DNA of 64,000 bases from Paracoccus marcusii (GTDB lineage Bacteria > Pseudomonadota > Alphaproteobacteria > Rhodobacterales > Rhodobacteraceae), in assembly GCF_028621715.1 (NCBI RefSeq), contig NZ_CP117466.1, forward strand, positions 377,001-441,000, written 5' to 3'. The position numbers and the translations under genes were made by a program. Shown here piece by piece: positions 1-8,767 of the stretch. The notes under the pieces were generated by a model. It saw nothing but the letters and a program-made list of their open reading frames with translations. It was not told the DNA's origin and searched no databases. Position 1 is the stretch's first letter, and each line of letters opens with the position of its first letter.

Positions 1-175
1 CGGCGGCGGCCATCGCCTCGAACTCGGCGCCGCTGATGGTCGAGACCTGGGTCGTGCGCACCATCGGGCTGGGCTGCGGACGAAACAGCGCCCCGCCCAG
101 GATCGCCCACAGGATCAGAGAGCCGTGCGCGACCCCCGAGACCCAGTAACCGATGCGCCCTTCGCGTTCGTCCAT
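1..175 (-). CDS. tolA: TolA N-terminus (partial, cut by window edge)
   Basis: The first 58 codons of a protein starting MDEREGR are present; the gene runs off the left end. A short charged N-terminus is followed by one membrane segment at about residues 10-30, as in TolA, the inner-membrane protein that bridges TolQR to the outer-membrane Tol-Pal proteins. The stretch TQVSTISGAEFEAM that follows the membrane segment is of the kind seen in Rhodobacterales TolA. It begins 3 bases after the tolR stop, so it is the next gene of the tol operon. The identification rests on position plus this short N-terminus; the domains that would prove it lie outside the window. Confidence 0.8.
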   Translation of the reverse strand, partial: MDEREGRIGYWVSGVAHGSLILWAILGGALFRPQPSPMVRTTQVSTISGAEFEAMAAA

Positions 176-178
176 GGT

Positions 179-628
179 TCAGCCGTCCATCCGCGGTCCG
201 CCGGTCTCGGTGACCAGCACGATGTCGGTGATGCCCGCCGCGTTCAACGCGCCCATGATCTGGACCACGCGGGCATAGGGGATGGTGCCGTCGGCACGCA
301 GGAACACCCGGCCCGACTGCCGTTCCGCCAGGATCGTGCGCAGCGTCGTCACGACCTGCTCGTCCGCCACCGGCTGGTCCATGATCGTCAGCGACCCCTC
401 GACCGGGATCGACACCATCAACGGCTCCTCGTCCTCGTTGGGGACGGCGTTGGCGGCGGTTTCGGGCAGGTTCAGCGGAACGCCCGCCGTCATCAGCGGC
501 GCCGCGACCATGAAGATGATCAGCAGCACCAGCATCACGTCCACGAAGGGCGTGACGTTGATCTCGGACATCGGCAGGTTGCGCCGACGGCCCTTGCTGC
601 GGACGCGCTTGACGACCCCGGATGCCAT
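179..628 (-). CDS. tolR: Biopolymer transport protein TolR
   Basis: Predicted 149-residue inner-membrane protein of the Tol-Pal complex, which uses proton motive force through TolQ-TolR to keep the outer membrane invaginating during division. A basic N-terminus (MASGVVKRVRSKGRRR) precedes the family hallmark MSEINVTPFVDVMLVLLIIF, in which the membrane-embedded Asp lies in a single transmembrane segment. The periplasmic part ends with the ExbD/TolR fold. The start at 628 is chosen because it lies one base after the tolQ stop and gives the usual family N-terminus; a longer reading overlapping tolQ is possible but lacks support. The tolA start follows directly. Confidence 0.95.
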   Translation of the reverse strand: MASGVVKRVRSKGRRRNLPMSEINVTPFVDVMLVLLIIFMVAAPLMTAGVPLNLPETAANAVPNEDEEPLMVSIPVEGSLTIMDQPVADEQVVTTLRTILAERQSGRVFLRADGTIPYARVVQIMGALNAAGITDIVLVTETGGPRMDG

Positions 629-629
629 G

Positions 630-1322
630 TCAGGCCTCGTCCATCTGACGCGACAGAAGCGTCGAGAACTCGTCCGAGAACGCCTCCCATCCGCCGGTGA
701 TGCGTTCCGCATCGCCCGACAGCTTGTTGTAGAAGACGACGGCCGGGATGGCTGCGACCAGGCCCAGAGCGGTCGCCAGCAGGGCCTCGGCGATGCCCGG
801 CGCCACGACGGCCAGACTGGTATCCTGGGTCAGGGCGATGCCCTCGAATGCGGACTTGATGCCCCACACGGTGCCGAACAGGCCGATGAAGGGCGCGGTC
901 GACCCCACGGTCGCCAGGAAGGACAGGCCGCGGAACAGGCGCTGTTCCTCGCGCTGGATGGCCACGTTCATGGCCCGATCGATGCGCCCGATGCCGCCCG
1001 CGATCAGCCGCCCGTCATCGCGGTGGCTGCGGCGCCATTCGGTCATGCCCGCGGAAAAGATCCGTTCCGACGGCCCCTTGGGACGGTCGCCAAGCCGGTC
1101 ATAAAGATCGTCCAAGGGCTCTCCGGACCAGAAGGCGCGGTCAAAGCGGGCGGCCTCCTTGCGCGCCTGCGCAAAGGTCAGGAACTTCTGCACGATGATC
1201 GCCCACGACCAGAACGAGGCCGCGATCAGCATGATCATCACCACCTGCACCGTCAGCGAGGATCGCCAGAACAAAGCCACGGCCGAAAAGTCGATGGCCT
1301 CGGCGGCCTGAATGGGTTCCAT
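630..1322 (-). CDS. tolQ: Tol-Pal system protein TolQ
   Basis: A 230-residue MotA/TolQ/ExbB proton channel subunit. Three membrane segments are visible, near residues 25-45, 130-155 and 165-190. The segment around FLATVGSTAPFIGLFGTVWG carries the conserved family motif with its channel-lining Thr residues. TolQ forms the pentameric stator around TolR and energises TolA. It is the first of the tolQRA genes. A 167-bp gap separates it from ybgC upstream, so it may have its own promoter, although I could not pick out a convincing -35/-10 pair there. Confidence 0.97.
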   Translation of the reverse strand: MEPIQAAEAIDFSAVALFWRSSLTVQVVMIMLIAASFWSWAIIVQKFLTFAQARKEAARFDRAFWSGEPLDDLYDRLGDRPKGPSERIFSAGMTEWRRSHRDDGRLIAGGIGRIDRAMNVAIQREEQRLFRGLSFLATVGSTAPFIGLFGTVWGIKSAFEGIALTQDTSLAVVAPGIAEALLATALGLVAAIPAVVFYNKLSGDAERITGGWEAFSDEFSTLLSRQMDEA

Positions 1323-1489
1323 GGTCTATTGCCTCATCATCAGGGGCCGCAACTGCCCCCTGGCAGCCCGGCGTTGCGGCCTGTTACCCTGTAATTGCCA
1401 CGGGTTTCAGCCCCCGCGGCAACACAATGGCGTCAATTTTCATCAACCTGCGTCCGTGTTGCCGCATCCGCGCGGCAGAGGCCACGGGT

Positions 1490-1885
1490 TCAGCCCTCCG
1501 GCAGCGCCCGCGACAGGGCGGCGGGCAGGCGCACGGGGCGTCCCCGCCCGTCCAGGCTGACGATCGTCACCCGCGCCGAAAACAGCACCTCATCGCCGCG
1601 CAGCACCTGCTGGTCGACCACGATCCGCGCGGCCGTGGCGTGCGACAGGTCGGTGACCACGGTCAGCAGGTCGTCGAAGCGCGCGGGGCGCAGATAGTCG
1701 GCCTCGATATGGCGGACGGCGAAGACATGGCCCGACGTCTCCTTCATGCGCATCTGGTCGATGCCGGTGGCGCGCATCCATTCGGACCGCCCCCGCTCGA
1801 TGTATTTCAGATAGTTTGCATAATAGACGATCCCGGCCAGGTCGGTGTCTTCGTAATAGACGCGCAATGTCAGGTGATGGCTCAT
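1490..1885 (-). CDS. ybgC: Acyl-CoA thioesterase YbgC (Tol-Pal associated)
   Basis: A 131-residue hotdog-fold thioesterase of the YbgC/4-hydroxybenzoyl-CoA thioesterase family. The N-terminus has the motif YYEDTDLAGIVYYANYLKY with the catalytic Asp of the DTDxxGxVYxxNY signature. It hydrolyses short acyl-CoA or acyl-ACP thioesters at the inner face of the membrane and is routinely found upstream of tolQ, as here. The start at 1885 gives the standard length; an in-frame codon at 1921 would add 12 residues and abut the ruvB stop, but the added residues do not look like the family. Confidence 0.93.
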   Translation of the reverse strand: MSHHLTLRVYYEDTDLAGIVYYANYLKYIERGRSEWMRATGIDQMRMKETSGHVFAVRHIEADYLRPARFDDLLTVVTDLSHATAARIVVDQQVLRGDEVLFSARVTIVSLDGRGRPVRLPAALSRALPEG

Positions 1886-1921
1886 GGGGGCCAAAATACG
1901 CGCGATCGGTCCCGTCCGCAA

Positions 1922-2953
1922 TCAGACGTCGAACAGCGTCGCCTGACCGGTGGGGACCGGCATGTCCAGGCCCAGATGGCGCCAGGCCCCCTGGGTCAGC
2001 ATGCGCCCGCGTGGGGTGCGCGCGACCAGGCCCTGCTGCAGCAGATAGGGCTCGATCACCTCCTCGATGGCGTCGCGGCTCTCGGACAGGGCGGCGGACA
2101 GCGTCTCGACCCCCACGGGTCCGCCCGCGTAATGCTGCGCCATCTGCGTCAGGTACCGCCGGTCGGCCCCGTCCAGGCCCAGATCGTCCACCCCCAGCCG
2201 GTTCAACGCGATATCGGCAATCTCGCGCGTCAGGCGGCCGTTCCCCTCCACCAGCGCGAAATCGACCACGCGGCGCAGCAGCCGGCCCGCGATGCGGGGC
2301 GTGCCGCGGGCGCGGCGCGCGATCTCCATCGTGCCTTCGGGATCGGCGCTGATCCCCATCAGCCGCGCGCCGCGCTGCACGATCAGGTCCAGTTCCGCGA
2401 TCTCATAGAACTGCAGCCGGGTCGGAATGCCGAACCGGTCGCGCAGCGGCGTGGTCAGCAGACCAAGCCGCGTGGTCGCCCCCACCAGCGTGAAGGGCTG
2501 CAGCTCGATCCGAACGGTGCGCGCGGCCGGGCCCTCGCCGATCACAAGATCCAGCTCGAAATCCTCCATCGCGGGATACAGGATCTCCTCGACCGCAGGG
2601 TTCATGCGGTGGATCTCGTCGATGAACAGGACGTCGCGCGCCTCGAGGTTGGTCAGGATCGCGGCCAGATCCCCCGCCCGCGCGATGACCGGCCCGGATG
2701 TCATGCGGAAGTTCACCCCCAGTTCGCGCGACATGATCTGCGCCAGCGTGGTCTTGCCCAGTCCCGGGGGGCCGAAGAACAGCGTGTGGTCCATCGCCTT
2801 GCCGCGCATCTTGGCGCTTTCGATGAACACCTTCAGGTTCGCGCGCGCCTCGGCCTGGCCCACGAATTCGGACAGGTTCTGCGGGCGCAGCGCGCGATCC
2901 TCGACATCGCTGTCCAGCTTTTCGGGGCGCAGGTCGGGGTCCGGTGCGCTCAT
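1922..2953 (-). CDS. ruvB: Holliday junction branch migration ATPase RuvB
   Basis: A 343-residue AAA+ motor protein. Walker A is GPPGLGKT at residues 61-68, Walker B is DEIH at 112-115, and the sensor 1 stretch ([18 protein letters not shown]) and C-terminal winged helix (TPRGRMLT) follow. RuvB hexamers pump DNA through the RuvA-held junction during recombinational repair. Its ATG overlaps the stop of htpX by four bases, implying translational coupling within a ruvC-ruvA-htpX-ruvB operon. Length and every motif are typical. Confidence 0.98.
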   Translation of the reverse strand: MSAPDPDLRPEKLDSDVEDRALRPQNLSEFVGQAEARANLKVFIESAKMRGKAMDHTLFFGPPGLGKTTLAQIMSRELGVNFRMTSGPVIARAGDLAAILTNLEARDVLFIDEIHRMNPAVEEILYPAMEDFELDLVIGEGPAARTVRIELQPFTLVGATTRLGLLTTPLRDRFGIPTRLQFYEIAELDLIVQRGARLMGISADPEGTMEIARRARGTPRIAGRLLRRVVDFALVEGNGRLTREIADIALNRLGVDDLGLDGADRRYLTQMAQHYAGGPVGVETLSAALSESRDAIEEVIEPYLLQQGLVARTPRGRMLTQGAWRHLGLDMPVPTGQATLFDV

Positions 2954-3870
2954 CCGCGGCCCCAGGGCGTGCGCGGCGCGGCGCCGGTGCGGGGGATGCG
3001 GCTTGGTCCGGCGGCGGGGGCAGAGTCACGCGGAGCCGTGCCATCCATCGCCATCAGCCGGGCGATCCGCTCCTCGGTCGGGGGGTGGGTGGTGAACAGC
3101 CGGTCGGCCCGCATCGCGTGTAGCGGGTTGATGATGAACATCGCCGCCGCGGCGGGGTTCTTCTCGGCCGGCAGGTTCACGCTGCGCCCCGCCGCCTGCG
3201 CGATCCGGCTCAGGGCCGAGGCCAGCGCCCGCGGCTTGCCGCTGATCTGCGCGCCGGTCGCATCCGCCTCGTATTCCCGCGCACGAGAGATCGCCATCTG
3301 CACCATCATCGCGGCCATCGGCGCCAGGATCATCGCCAGGATGCCGCCGATCACGCCGCCCCGCCCCTCGCGGTTTCCCGCGAACAGCATCATGTTCCCC
3401 ATCATCGCGATGGCGCCGGCCATGGTCGCGGTGACGGTCATGGTCAGCGTGTCGCGGTGCCGGATATGGGCCAGCTCATGGGCGATCACGCCCTCGATCT
3501 CGTCGGCGGACAGGTGGTTCAGCAGCCCCTGCGTTACCGCCACGGCAGAGTTCTGCGGATTGCGCCCGGTGGCAAAGGCATTGGGCTGCTGGGTCGGCAG
3601 CAGGTACAGCTTGGGCATGGGCATCTGCGCGCGCTCGGCCAGCCGCGCGGTCATCGCGTGCAGTTCGGCCCCCTGCTGGGGCGACAACTCGACCGCCCCC
3701 TGCTGGCGCAGGACCATCTTGTCGCTGTTCCAGTAGCTGAAGAAGTTCATGCCCCCCGCGATCACCAGCGCCATCACCGCACCGCCCGATCCGCCCAGCA
3801 TCCAGCCCAAGGCCATGACCAGCGCGGTCAGCGCCGCCATCAGCATGAAGACCTTGACGTTTCCTGCCAT
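2950..3870 (-). CDS. htpX: M48 membrane metalloprotease HtpX
   Basis: A 306-residue inner-membrane zinc endoprotease with role in membrane-protein quality control. Two N-terminal membrane segments lie at about residues 8-25 and 30-46; the zinc site HELAH is at 131-135 with the third ligand in the [11 protein letters not shown] motif further on. Two hydrophobic segments follow HELAH, as in HtpX. The C-terminus is a Pro/Arg-rich tail after the family motif [12 protein letters not shown]. Unusually it sits between ruvA and ruvB, 15 bp after ruvA and overlapping ruvB by 4 bp, so protease and recombination motor appear to be co-translated. Confidence 0.96.
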   Translation of the reverse strand: MAGNVKVFMLMAALTALVMALGWMLGGSGGAVMALVIAGGMNFFSYWNSDKMVLRQQGAVELSPQQGAELHAMTARLAERAQMPMPKLYLLPTQQPNAFATGRNPQNSAVAVTQGLLNHLSADEIEGVIAHELAHIRHRDTLTMTVTATMAGAIAMMGNMMLFAGNREGRGGVIGGILAMILAPMAAMMVQMAISRAREYEADATGAQISGKPRALASALSRIAQAAGRSVNLPAEKNPAAAAMFIINPLHAMRADRLFTTHPPTEERIARLMAMDGTAPRDSAPAAGPSRIPRTGAAPRTPWGRG

Positions 3871-3885
3871 GTTCAGACCTCCGGT

Positions 3886-4596
3886 TCAGTCCTTGGGCGC
3901 CAGCAGACGCAGCGCCGCGCGGATCAACGCGGGCATGGCCGCCGCCGGTTCCCGCGCCTGCGCCTCGGCCACGGCGGATGCCGCCTCGGACGGACCATAG
4001 CCCAGATTGGTCAGCGCCGACAGCGCATCCGCCATCGCCTGACCCTGATGCGCGCCGGTCGCGGGGGCGGGGGCATCGGCGCGACCGCGCGCGGATGCCG
4101 CGGAGGGGCCGGGCTCGATGCCCGGTTCCTCCGCATGACCGCCCGCGGCAACGTCCCCCGCATCGATTGTCAGCGCGCCGCCCAGGGCCATGACCGACGG
4201 CGCCTTGTCCTTCAGTTCCAGCACGATCCGCTGCGCCAGCTTGGGACCGACCCCGTTCGCCTTGCGAACCGACGCCCAGTCCCCCAGCGCGATCGCCCGG
4301 CCCAGCCCCTCGGGGCCCAGCGTGCTCAGGATCGCCAGCGACACCTTGGCACCGACCCCTTGGACCGACGTCAGCAGCCGGTGCCACTCCTTGTCCAGCA
4401 TGGTCGGAAATCCGAACAGCTGCAAAAGATCCTCGCGCACCACCAGCTCGGTATACAGCGCCGCCGCCTGCCCCACCGGCGGCAGCCCCGCCGCCGTCCG
4501 CTCGCTGACATGCACGATGTATCCCACGCCCCGCACGTCGATCAGCACGTGATCGCGCGCCCGGTGCAGGATGACCCCCGCGATCCGCCCGATCAT
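3886..4596 (-). CDS. ruvA: Holliday junction-binding protein RuvA
   Basis: A 236-residue protein starting MIGRIAGVI. Domain I is an OB fold, domain II holds two helix-hairpin-helix motifs ([16 protein letters not shown] and [20 protein letters not shown]), and domain III is the C-terminal three-helix bundle that contacts RuvB ([20 protein letters not shown]). The linker between II and III is long and Ala/Gly/Pro-rich, which makes this slightly longer than the usual 200-odd residues. The start at 4596 overlaps the ruvC stop (ATGA), so the two are translationally coupled. It binds four-way junctions as a tetramer and loads RuvB. Confidence 0.97.
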   Translation of the reverse strand: MIGRIAGVILHRARDHVLIDVRGVGYIVHVSERTAAGLPPVGQAAALYTELVVREDLLQLFGFPTMLDKEWHRLLTSVQGVGAKVSLAILSTLGPEGLGRAIALGDWASVRKANGVGPKLAQRIVLELKDKAPSVMALGGALTIDAGDVAAGGHAEEPGIEPGPSAASARGRADAPAPATGAHQGQAMADALSALTNLGYGPSEAASAVAEAQAREPAAAMPALIRAALRLLAPKD

Positions 4597-5102
4597 GCCG
4601 CGCCCCGCTTGGGCGTGGCGACCCGCAGCGACCGTCCCTGCAGATGACGGGCGTGACAGATGGCGATGGCTAGCGCATCCGCCGCGTCCGCGCTGTCGAA
4701 GACAGCCCCGGGCAACTGGATGCGCACCATGTGCTGGACCTGCTCCTTGCCCGCGTGACCCACGCCCACGACGGTCTTCTTGACGGCGTTGGGCGCGTAT
4801 TCCCCGACCGATATCCCGGCCTCGGCTGGCGCCAGCAGGGCCACGCCCCGCGCCTGCCCCAGCTTCAGCGTCCCGGTCGCGTCCTTGTTGACGAAGGTCT
4901 GCTCGACCGCGGCCTCGTCGGGGGCATGGGTCGCGATGACCGCGCATAGACCCCGGAACAGAACCGACAGCCGCGCGCCCAGATCCTGCGCGCCGTCCGA
5001 ATGGATGGTGCCGTTGGCGATGTGCCGGATGCGCGATCCGTCCACCTCGATCATCCCCCAGCCCATGTTCCGCAAACCGGGATCGATACCCAAGACCTTC
5101 AT
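4593..5102 (-). CDS. ruvC: Crossover junction endodeoxyribonuclease RuvC
   Basis: A 169-residue resolvase of the RNase H superfamily. The first catalytic Asp is in [15 protein letters not shown] (residue 7); the others are in the [10 protein letters not shown] stretch and the C-terminal [15 protein letters not shown] motif. It nicks Holliday junctions symmetrically. The start at 5102 is preceded by an AGAGGG ribosome-binding site and gives the standard family N-terminus. It is the first gene of the ruvC-ruvA-htpX-ruvB run. An imperfect SOS-like box lies at 5128-5142, 26 bp upstream. Confidence 0.97.
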   Translation of the reverse strand: MKVLGIDPGLRNMGWGMIEVDGSRIRHIANGTIHSDGAQDLGARLSVLFRGLCAVIATHAPDEAAVEQTFVNKDATGTLKLGQARGVALLAPAEAGISVGEYAPNAVKKTVVGVGHAGKEQVQHMVRIQLPGAVFDSADAADALAIAICHARHLQGRSLRVATPKRGAA

Positions 5103-5127
5103 GCTGCCCTCTTTTTTCCGATTGCTA

Positions 5128-5142
5128 GCACGAAGCGCGAAC
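5128..5142 (-). promoter_or_regulatory. Imperfect SOS-like box upstream of ruvC
   Basis: Read on the minus strand this is GTTC-GCGCTTC-GTGC, one base away from the alphaproteobacterial LexA site GTTC-N7-GTTC. It lies 26 bp upstream of the ruvC start, where LexA would block transcription. The second half-site mismatch makes it weak evidence alone; the perfect box at uvrD in the same window makes it more plausible. Confidence 0.3.
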
Positions 5143-5201
5143 ATCTGGCTAGGGGCATGCCACGTCGGGCCATGGGTATTCGAACGACGAAGACGCCCGG
5201 C

Positions 5202-8200
5202 TCACTCCTCGACCACGTCCAGCACGCCGGGCACCGCGCGCAGCGCCTGGCGCGCGGGGGTGGTCAGGGGGGCGTCGTTGGCGACCTCGATCTCGATGAT
5301 CTCGTCGCCCTCGCGGATGCGTAGGCGGATCGGGCCGCGCGACCGGGGCGGCACGATGATGTCGGTGCGGATGCGGGTCAGCACCTCGACCAGGCGCGGG
5401 ATCGTGTCGGCGCCCTGCATCTCGACCGCAAGGCAGCCTGCACCCGCGTCGGCCACGGCGTCCTCCAGCGCGGTGACCGAATTGGCCAGCATCTTAACCT
5501 GATCGCCCGACGGCTCGACCTTGACCTGCAGCACGACGCTGGCGCCCGGTTCCAGCTTGTCGCGGCTGGCGGTCAGCAGGTCCGAGAACACCGTGACCTC
5601 ATACAGCCCCGTGGGGTCCGACAGGCTGACGAAGGCATAGGCGGTGCCCTTGGCGGACTTGCGCTCCATCCGCGCGGCGATCGTGCCCGCGATCTGGGCG
5701 ACCAGCGGGCCGTTCAGTGCGTCCTGGCTGATCTCGGCCAAGGTCATCACCTTCTTGCGGCGCAGGGCCGGCAGATAGTCGTCCAGCGGATGCCCGGACA
5801 GGTAGAATCCGACGGCCTTGTGCTCCTCTCCCAGCTTCTCGGTCGGCAGCCAGATGCCCGACAGGGGGGCACGCGGCGGCGGCAGATCCTCTCCGCCCCC
5901 GAACAGCGACGTCTGGCTGGAGGCGGCCTGGCTCTGGACCGCCGCCGACCAGGCGACCAACCCGTCCAGCGACTTCATCACCCGGGCGCGGTTGTCGTCC
6001 AGCCCATCGAAGGCGCCGGCGCGGGCCAGCATCTCCAGCGGGCGCTTGCCCACCCGCTTCATGTCGGTGCGCCGTGCCAGGTCGTGGATGTCGCGGAACG
6101 GCTGGTCCCCGCGCGCATCATGGATCAGCCGCATCGCCTCCAGGCCCACGCCCTTCAGCGCGCCCAGGGCATAGTGGATGCGCCCCGGCCCCACGGTGAA
6201 GGTCGGCGCCGAGCGGTTGACGCAGGGCGGCACGATCTCGATCCCCATCCGATCGCATTCACGTTTGTAGACGGCCAGCTTGTCGGTGAGGTGGATGTCG
6301 CAGTTCATCACCGCGGCCATGAATTCGACCGGGTGGTTCGCCTTCAGCCACGCGGTCTGATAGCTGACCACGGCATAGGCGGCCGCGTGCGACTTGTTGA
6401 AGCCGTAGTTGGCGAACTTTTCCAGCAGGTCGAAGACCTCTCCGGCCTTCTTGTCGGGCACGCCGTTGGCGACCGCGCCCTTGACGAACTTGGGCCGCTC
6501 CTTGGCCATCTCGGCCGCGATCTTCTTGCCCATCGCCCGGCGCAGCAGGTCGGCGCCGCCCAGCGAATAGCCCGCCATGACCTGGGCGATCTGCATCACC
6601 TGTTCCTGATAGACGATGATGCCCTGGGTTTCGGCCAGGATGTCGTCGATGGTCGGGTGGATCGATTCCAGGTCGCGCAGGCCGTTCTTGACCTCGCAAT
6701 AGGTCGGGATGTTCTCCATCGGGCCGGGACGGTACAGCGCCACCAGCGCCACGATGTCCTCGATGCAGGTGGGTTTCATGCGGCGCAGCGCGTCCATCAT
6801 GCCGCTGGATTCCACCTGGAACACCGCGACCGTGCGCGCGCTGGCGAACAGGTCATAGCTGGCCTTGTCGTCCAGCGGGATCAGGTTGATCTGGTTTTCC
6901 GTCCCCGGCGCGGGGTCGTACAACTGCCGCCCGTCGGCGGCGATGTGCAGCGGACGGCCCTGACCGTTGATCAGGTCGACCGCATTCTGGATCACCGTCA
7001 GCGTCTTGAGGCCCAGGAAGTCGAACTTGACCAGGCCGGCCTGCTCCACCCATTTCATGTTGAACTGGGTCGCCGGCATGTCGGATGCCGGATCGCGGTA
7101 CAGCGGCACCAGCTGGTCCAGTGGCCGGTCCCCGATCACCACCCCCGCCGCGTGGGTGGAGGCGTTGCGATAAAGCCCCTCCAGCTGTTCGGCGTAATCC
7201 AGAAGGCGGGCCACCACCTCCTCGCGCGCGGCCTCGCGCAGGCGCGGCTCGTCGGCGCGGGCCTTGGCGATGCTGACGGGTTTCACGCCCTCGACCGGGA
7301 TCATCTTGGACAGGCGGTCCACCTGGCCGAAGGGCAGCTGCAGCACGCGGCCCACGTCGCGCACCGCAGCCTTGGACAGAAGCGCGCCGAAGGTGATGAT
7401 CTGGCCCACCTTGTCGGCCCCGTACTTGCCCTGCACGTAACGGATCACCTCCTCGCGGCGGTCCATGCAGAAGTCGATGTCGAAATCCGGCATGCTGACC
7501 CGTTCGGGGTTCAGGAACCGCTCGAACAGCAGGTTGTAGCGCAGCGGGTCCAGGTCGGTGATGGTCAGCGCATAGGCGACCAGCGACCCGGCGCCCGACC
7601 CGCGGCCGGGACCGACCGGGATGCCCTGCTCCTTGGCCCAGTAGATGAAATCGGCCACGATCAGGAAGTAGCCGGGAAAACCCATCTGCTCGATGATGCC
7701 CAGTTCGAAATCCAGGCGCGCGGTGTATTCCTCGACCGTGACCGCGTGGGGAATGACCTTCAGCCGCTCGGCCAGGCCGGCATGGGCCTGGCGACGCAGT
7801 TCGGTCACCTCGTCATCGGCGAACCTGGGCAGGATCGGCGCGTGCTTGGACACCGCAAAGGCGCAGCGGCGGGCGATCTCGACGGTGTTCTCGATCGCCT
7901 CGGGCAGGTCGGCGAACAGGACCGCCATCTCTTCGGCGGACTTGAAGTAATGCTGGGGCGTCAGGCGGCGACGGGGTTGGGACTGGTCGACATAGGCTTT
8001 CTCGGCGATGCAGATCAGCGCGTCATGCGCCTCGTACATGGTGGTCTTGGGAAAATAGACATCGTTCGTCGCCACCAGCGGCAGACCCTTGGCATAGGCC
8101 AGATCGACCAGACCGCCCTCGGACGCGGCCTCGGCGGCCATCAGCTGGCCGTTCTCGCCGGGATGGCGCTGCAGTTCGACATAGAGCCGGTCGCCGAAGG

Positions 8201-8672
8201 ACGCCGCCAGCCGGTCGGCCAGCGCCTCGGCCTTGGGCATCTGGCCCTGCGCGATCAGCAGGCCCAAGGGACCCGTCGCGCCCCCGGTCAGGCAGATCAG
8301 CCCTTCGGCCTTGGCGCACAGCTCGTCGACCGTCACATGCGGCAGCGCCCCGCCCTCGCGCAGATAGAGGCAGGTGGACAGCGCCATCAGGTTCATCCAC
8401 CCCGCCTGGTTCTGCGCCAGGAGGACGACCGGCCCGGTGGCCTCGGCCATCAGGGTCACCTGACAACCGATAATGGGCTGGATGCCCTTGTCGCGGGCCT
8501 TCACGCTGAATTCCAGCGCGGCGAACATGTTGTTCGTGTCGGTCAGCGCGACCGCCGGCATGCCTGCCTCGAAGGCAAGGCTTGGCAATTTGCCTACTGG
8601 AATGGCACCTTCCAGCAAAGAATGCTCGGAATGTGTGCGAAGATGGATGAATCGGGGGGATTTTGCGGCCAT
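5202..8672 (-). CDS. dnaE: DNA polymerase III subunit alpha
   Basis: A 1156-residue replicative polymerase of the DnaE1 class. The N-terminal PHP domain begins HLRTHSEHSLLEGA; its second motif reads ALTDTNNM, so a usual PHP metal-binding His is replaced, as in other inactive PHP domains. The palm carries PDFDIDF near residues 394-400 with catalytic Asp residues, followed by fingers, a helix-hairpin-helix region (LGALKGVGLEAM), an OB fold (AQIAGTIAARMERKSAKG) and the tau-binding tail. Length matches E. coli DnaE. No Shine-Dalgarno sequence is visible before the ATG, which nevertheless gives the family N-terminus. It is transcribed away from the ABC operon on the right. Confidence 0.98.
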   Translation of the reverse strand: MAAKSPRFIHLRTHSEHSLLEGAIPVGKLPSLAFEAGMPAVALTDTNNMFAALEFSVKARDKGIQPIIGCQVTLMAEATGPVVLLAQNQAGWMNLMALSTCLYLREGGALPHVTVDELCAKAEGLICLTGGATGPLGLLIAQGQMPKAEALADRLAASFGDRLYVELQRHPGENGQLMAAEAASEGGLVDLAYAKGLPLVATNDVYFPKTTMYEAHDALICIAEKAYVDQSQPRRRLTPQHYFKSAEEMAVLFADLPEAIENTVEIARRCAFAVSKHAPILPRFADDEVTELRRQAHAGLAERLKVIPHAVTVEEYTARLDFELGIIEQMGFPGYFLIVADFIYWAKEQGIPVGPGRGSGAGSLVAYALTITDLDPLRYNLLFERFLNPERVSMPDFDIDFCMDRREEVIRYVQGKYGADKVGQIITFGALLSKAAVRDVGRVLQLPFGQVDRLSKMIPVEGVKPVSIAKARADEPRLREAAREEVVARLLDYAEQLEGLYRNASTHAAGVVIGDRPLDQLVPLYRDPASDMPATQFNMKWVEQAGLVKFDFLGLKTLTVIQNAVDLINGQGRPLHIAADGRQLYDPAPGTENQINLIPLDDKASYDLFASARTVAVFQVESSGMMDALRRMKPTCIEDIVALVALYRPGPMENIPTYCEVKNGLRDLESIHPTIDDILAETQGIIVYQEQVMQIAQVMAGYSLGGADLLRRAMGKKIAAEMAKERPKFVKGAVANGVPDKKAGEVFDLLEKFANYGFNKSHAAAYAVVSYQTAWLKANHPVEFMAAVMNCDIHLTDKLAVYKRECDRMGIEIVPPCVNRSAPTFTVGPGRIHYALGALKGVGLEAMRLIHDARGDQPFRDIHDLARRTDMKRVGKRPLEMLARAGAFDGLDDNRARVMKSLDGLVAWSAAVQSQAASSQTSLFGGGEDLPPPRAPLSGIWLPTEKLGEEHKAVGFYLSGHPLDDYLPALRRKKVMTLAEISQDALNGPLVAQIAGTIAARMERKSAKGTAYAFVSLSDPTGLYEVTVFSDLLTASRDKLEPGASVVLQVKVEPSGDQVKMLANSVTALEDAVADAGAGCLAVEMQGADTIPRLVEVLTRIRTDIIVPPRSRGPIRLRIREGDEIIEIEVANDAPLTTPARQALRAVPGVLDVVEE

Positions 8673-8679
8673 GATCGGG

Positions 8680-8709
8680 ACAGTATCGCAGCGTGACCAA
8701 ACAGTGCAA
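8680..8709 (-). promoter_or_regulatory. Candidate dnaE promoter (possibly leaderless mRNA)
   Basis: On the minus strand TTGCAC (8709-8704) is followed after 18 bp by TACTGT (8685-8680). Transcription from such a pair would start at about the dnaE ATG itself. The -10 matches the consensus at only three positions, so the call is weak, but it fits the lack of a ribosome-binding site. Confidence 0.25.
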
Positions 8710-8767
8710 TTGCGCGGCTGCCGAATTGCGGTCTAAGCAGGTCAGGAATTTGACCAAGGGGACAGAA

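Noticed and set aside
1323..1489. Promoter for tolQ in the ybgC-tolQ gap
   Set aside because: TTGACG-like hexamers are present but no matching -10 at proper spacing could be found.
5790..8696. Long open frame of 968 codons on the plus strand opposite dnaE
   Set aside because: It is antisense to a certain gene, His/Arg/Gln-rich, and mirrors the high-GC third positions of dnaE.
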